Origin: CAYWGR01 sp964458015
GTDB taxonomy: Bacteria; Planctomycetota; Planctomycetia; Pirellulales; Thermoguttaceae
Direction: 5' to 3'
DNA length: 16,460 nucleotides
Assembly (NCBI GenBank): GCA_964458015.1
Contig: CAYWGR010000125.1
Span: 1-16,460 of the forward strand
Shown here: positions 14,137-16,460 of the stretch, in pieces
How positions within the stretch are numbered: the first letter of the stretch is position 1
Layout: each line of letters opens with the position of its first letter
Position numbers and translations under genes: made by a program
The notes under the pieces: model-generated
What the model was told of the DNA's origin: nothing
The model's database searches: none
The model's input: the letters and a program-made list of their open reading frames with translations, nothing else

Positions 14137-15300
14137 CTACTTCGTGCAATTGGAGGTTGCATCTTGGCTAGGCGCCGCCGTCGTGGCCGGGACAGCGCTA
14201 GTGGTCGGGCAATCTCCTTCGCACGCCTCTTCTTCGCAACCCGGTTTAACGCATTCACGGCGATCGCTTAAGGGTTGCTTGTAGCGGCCAAGGCCCGCAC
14301 CGGTGCGTTCGACGATGCGAACGTGGTCGGCGGGCTTCGGATAGCTATAACCAGGCTTCTGTTTCACATTGACGACGACCTTGTCGGTCGGTTTCGGCAT
14401 GTGAACTCTGGTATGGTTCTTGATCACGTGCTTTTGCAAGCCGGCGGGAACTCCCATCGGTATGCTCGGCGGTCCAGGCAAACCGATCGGCGTGCCGCAC
14501 ATGGGCGAACCATATTGCGGGCCGGTAACGCCGGAGACATAGCCCATCGGCATCGGAGCGGGATTGCCTGTTGCGACGCCCATCGGAGCGGCCGGAGCGC
14601 CTTCGCCGCCGGTCGGGCATTGATAGGAAGCCGTGGCAACGCCGTCTTCTTGCACCTGATCGGTCGGCACCTGCAAATCTTTGTTACCCAACCGAGCGAT
14701 GGCCAAAATGGCGCCGCGACGGTCGGCTTCAACGATCGGATCCACGCCTGGATCAAGACGTGTGCTCACCAAGGTTTCGACGCCCGCTAGGGCCAATTCT
14801 TGGTATTCGGGATCCGGCAAGTAGATTACCTTCGTTACGAAGTTGCCGCTCAACACTTGGTCGAAGTCTTCCTCGGTGAACTGAACCGGAATGGCGTTGT
14901 GCGCCAGGAAGGCATCGGTACGCGGCAACATCGGGCCGACTTCCAACGTCGGGTACAACTCCACGCCGGGACGGCCCGGAATGTTGTTGACCTTTAGCCG
15001 GTAGATCGCGGCTTGCGGGAAGTTGTAACGGCCGGGGCAAACCAACGGCTGCGAATCGAACGCACCAGGTGCGCTGATATCCCACGTGACGGACATGCCC
15101 TCGGGCCCAACAAACGCCACTTGGGACGATGCGTTGGGTACGGGTGCGTTGGTCGGATACGTCATCACACCGGGCCCTGGGCCATCCACGCCCGGTCCGG
15201 GGTGCATGACCATATTGGCCGGCGGCAACGTGTTTTTGCACGGCGCTTGGCACCCCACAATCAAACTTGTCACAAGTAGCGACAAAACAAGAGACCTCAT
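14137..15300 (-). CDS. Lipoprotein, paralogue of the neighbouring exported protein, with Met/Pro-rich and Cys-rich tail
   Basis: This 387-residue exported protein has the signal MRSLVLSLLVTSLIVGC with lipobox cysteine C17. After a Pro/Gly linker, residues about 70-215 form the domain shared with the gene product at 13061-13957. Residues about 228-290 are rich in Pro, Gly and Met with recurring PMG/PxG units. Residues 290-345 are Lys/Pro-rich (VVVNVKQKPGYSYPKPADHV). The tail contains C350, C355, C360 and C364 among acidic residues, a possible metal or disulfide site. ATG 15300 is chosen over an open frame to 15369 because of the strong ribosome site (GGAGAGGGG, 6 bases from the start) and the lipobox signal. 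It is first in the minus-strand trio and diverges from the polysaccharide export gene. Its function is unknown; an envelope role is inferred. Confidence 0.8.
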   Translation of the reverse strand: MRSLVLSLLVTSLIVGCQAPCKNTLPPANMVMHPGPGVDGPGPGVMTYPTNAPVPNASSQVAFVGPEGMSVTWDISAPGAFDSQPLVCPGRYNFPQAAIYRLKVNNIPGRPGVELYPTLEVGPMLPRTDAFLAHNAIPVQFTEEDFDQVLSGNFVTKVIYLPDPEYQELALAGVETLVSTRLDPGVDPIVEADRRGAILAIARLGNKDLQVPTDQVQEDGVATASYQCPTGGEGAPAAPMGVATGNPAPMPMGYVSGVTGPQYGSPMCGTPIGLPGPPSIPMGVPAGLQKHVIKNHTRVHMPKPTDKVVVNVKQKPGYSYPKPADHVRIVERTGAGLGRYKQPLSDRRECVKPGCEEEACEGDCPTTSAVPATTAAPSQDATSNCTK

Positions 15301-15946
15301 AATGTTCCCCTCTCCATGAGGCGGCCAAGGCCGCAAACATAAAATCCAACAGCGATATTCCGCGCCCAAGGCGTTCTGTTCCTCATTTCATGCTTTGGTT
15401 GCCGCCGAAGCGGACCAGGGCTCCCTCTTGCCCTTGGAAGCATGAAAATGCAAACCGAGAACCTTGAACTTCGTTCTCCCTTCCTAGGCGATGCCCACGC
15501 ATAATTTGTCTGCGTAAAACACCCGCCTGGGGTTTATTGGTCGGCCTGTTACAACACGATTCTTTGGCAAATCCGGCAGAACTGACATAAAGAGAATAAA
15601 TTGTCTCACATTGCCAGGCCTGCCCAGACTTCACAAGCTGCTCATGTAAACATAGACAAGCAACTCAAATAGGTATTTTTCGCCTTTTTGAATGCTCTTG
15701 ACTCCCCAAAGGCTTGTGCGTTATTCTTCGCCCCCTATTCAAGTGGGATTTGCAAAACCACCGGCAGTCGCCGGAAAATAACGGGGAGTAGATCAAGTTG
15801 GCGCATTAAACGATGGAAACCGTTGGGAAGAAACGTCGCAGACGAACCTGAACGCTTCTCCGACATTCCCATTCTCCATGACAAAATGTGCCGACCTTTC
15901 CAGCTCCTAGGTTGATTATTTTTGAAACATTAAACGGCATATCGTC
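15301..15946. other. Divergent spacer between envelope and polysaccharide export genes
   Basis: 646 bp without a credible gene; the short frames here lack ribosome sites and protein-like composition. It holds the start signals of the lipoprotein gene at the left, a cluster of words also found at 2543-2628 (CCGCCTGGGGTTTA at 15523, TTGGCAAA at 15564, AAGAGAATA at 15590), and the candidate promoter and hairpin of the export gene at the right. Confidence 0.5.
15698..15727 (+). promoter_or_regulatory. Candidate sigma-70-type promoter for the polysaccharide export gene
   Basis: TTGACT (15698-15703), an 18-base spacer and TATTCT (15722-15727). This would give a leader of about 215 bases, which includes the CCGGC/GCCGG hairpin (15761-15774). 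Supported only by consensus similarity. Confidence 0.35.
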
Positions 15947-16460
15947 ATGCAGCACCCGCCTTACCAACGCGCGCGTGGTCTCGGCTATCTGTCGGCATTG
16001 CTGGCAATCGCGTTTTTGGGATCGGGCTGCAAATCGGGAATCTATCAAGCGGCTAATCTTCCGGCGGTGTTGTCCGCACCTACCGTTCTGGATCTCGAAA
16101 CCATCAATCTTTCTGGACTGGCCAGTTATTCGGTGAGTGTCGATGTCATTCAGCCGGGCGACGTGCTGGATGTAAGCATCGTTAATGATTTCAGCAAGCT
16201 CACGACGGCAACGACGCCCATTCGCGTGGCCGATGACGGCACGCTGGCAGTTCCCTTGGTTGGCAATGTGCGCGTGGGAGGCCTGGACTTGCGGCGGGCC
16301 GAACAAACGATCAATTCCGAGAGCATCCTGCGAGGATATTTCCGCACGCCCTGCATCACCTTGACGATGAAAAAATGCTTCGTCAGCAAGGTGGCCGTAG
16401 TGGGGGCGGTGAAGAAGCCGGGCTCCTACGAATTGCCTCGCGGATCGAGTTCGCTCATGG
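15947..16460 (+). CDS. Wza-type polysaccharide biosynthesis/export lipoprotein, 5' part
   Basis: The first 171 codons of a gene that runs off the right edge. The product starts MQHPPYQRARGLGYLSALLA and has a lipobox LGSGC with C28, so it is an outer-membrane-type lipoprotein. Residues about 61-142 match the polysaccharide export domain (Poly_export): DVIQPGDVLDVSIVNDF, VADDGTLAVPLVGNVRVGG, LRRAEQTI. Then VSKVAVVGAVKKPGSYELP (147-164) begins an SLBB-like domain. Family members form the export channel for exopolysaccharide or capsule. An in-frame stop upstream at 15923 fixes the start region; no Shine-Dalgarno is evident. It is divergent from the envelope trio and probably heads an exopolysaccharide cluster beyond the window. 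Confidence 0.92.
   Translation, partial: MQHPPYQRARGLGYLSALLAIAFLGSGCKSGIYQAANLPAVLSAPTVLDLETINLSGLASYSVSVDVIQPGDVLDVSIVNDFSKLTTATTPIRVADDGTLAVPLVGNVRVGGLDLRRAEQTINSESILRGYFRTPCITLTMKKCFVSKVAVVGAVKKPGSYELPRGSSSLM

Noticed and set aside
15383..15634. 83-codon minus-strand frame in the divergent spacer
   Set aside because: No ribosome site, and it covers the region where the promoter of the lipoprotein gene should lie.

Overview
The window looks like a chromosomal segment of a planctomycete, probably from or near the Pirellulales. That placement is an inference from four traits: a Tat-exported sugar-isomerase-like protein, secreted proteins with a DUF11-like domain, loosely packed genes with long spacers, and dispersed palindromes and CTAATCCC/CCCTGACC-type low-complexity tracts. 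No rRNA, tRNA, CRISPR array or transposase was seen.

Layout. Positions 1-377 hold two copies of a palindromic repeat and a C-rich tract, with no credible gene. From 378 to 2518 a Tat-exported xylose-isomerase-like TIM-barrel protein (minus strand) and an AraC-family regulator (plus strand) diverge from a 170-bp spacer that carries two inverted repeats. From 2938 to 8129 lies the metabolic core, all on the plus strand: a methyltransferase corrinoid protein, a methylenetetrahydrofolate reductase with a fused MetV-like cysteine-rich domain, a methyltetrahydrofolate:corrinoid methyltransferase of the pterin-binding family, and formate--tetrahydrofolate ligase. Together they can link a methyl-corrinoid to methyl-THF, methylene-THF and, after FolD (not in the window), formyl-THF and formate. 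This is the methyl branch of the Wood-Ljungdahl pathway, without CODH/acetyl-CoA synthase here.

From 8206 to 11527, on the minus strand, are a fold-type I aminotransferase, a phosphohexomutase homologue that seems to have lost its catalytic serine, and a two-gene cassette of a small helical protein and a nucleotidyltransferase-fold protein that resembles toxin-antitoxin or AbiEii-like pairs. From 11847 to 15300 is a minus-strand set of three exported proteins: two paralogues of an unnamed family and a DUF11-like lipoprotein. They diverge from the 5' part of a Wza-type polysaccharide export lipoprotein gene (from 15947) that runs off the right edge. The set is best read as an undescribed envelope or extracellular-matrix module.

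The most interesting points are the corrinoid/THF C1 cluster without a visible methyl donor or acceptor enzyme, the degenerate phosphohexomutase with a non-coding-type repeat tract inside its reading frame, and the paired exported paralogues beside the polysaccharide export gene.
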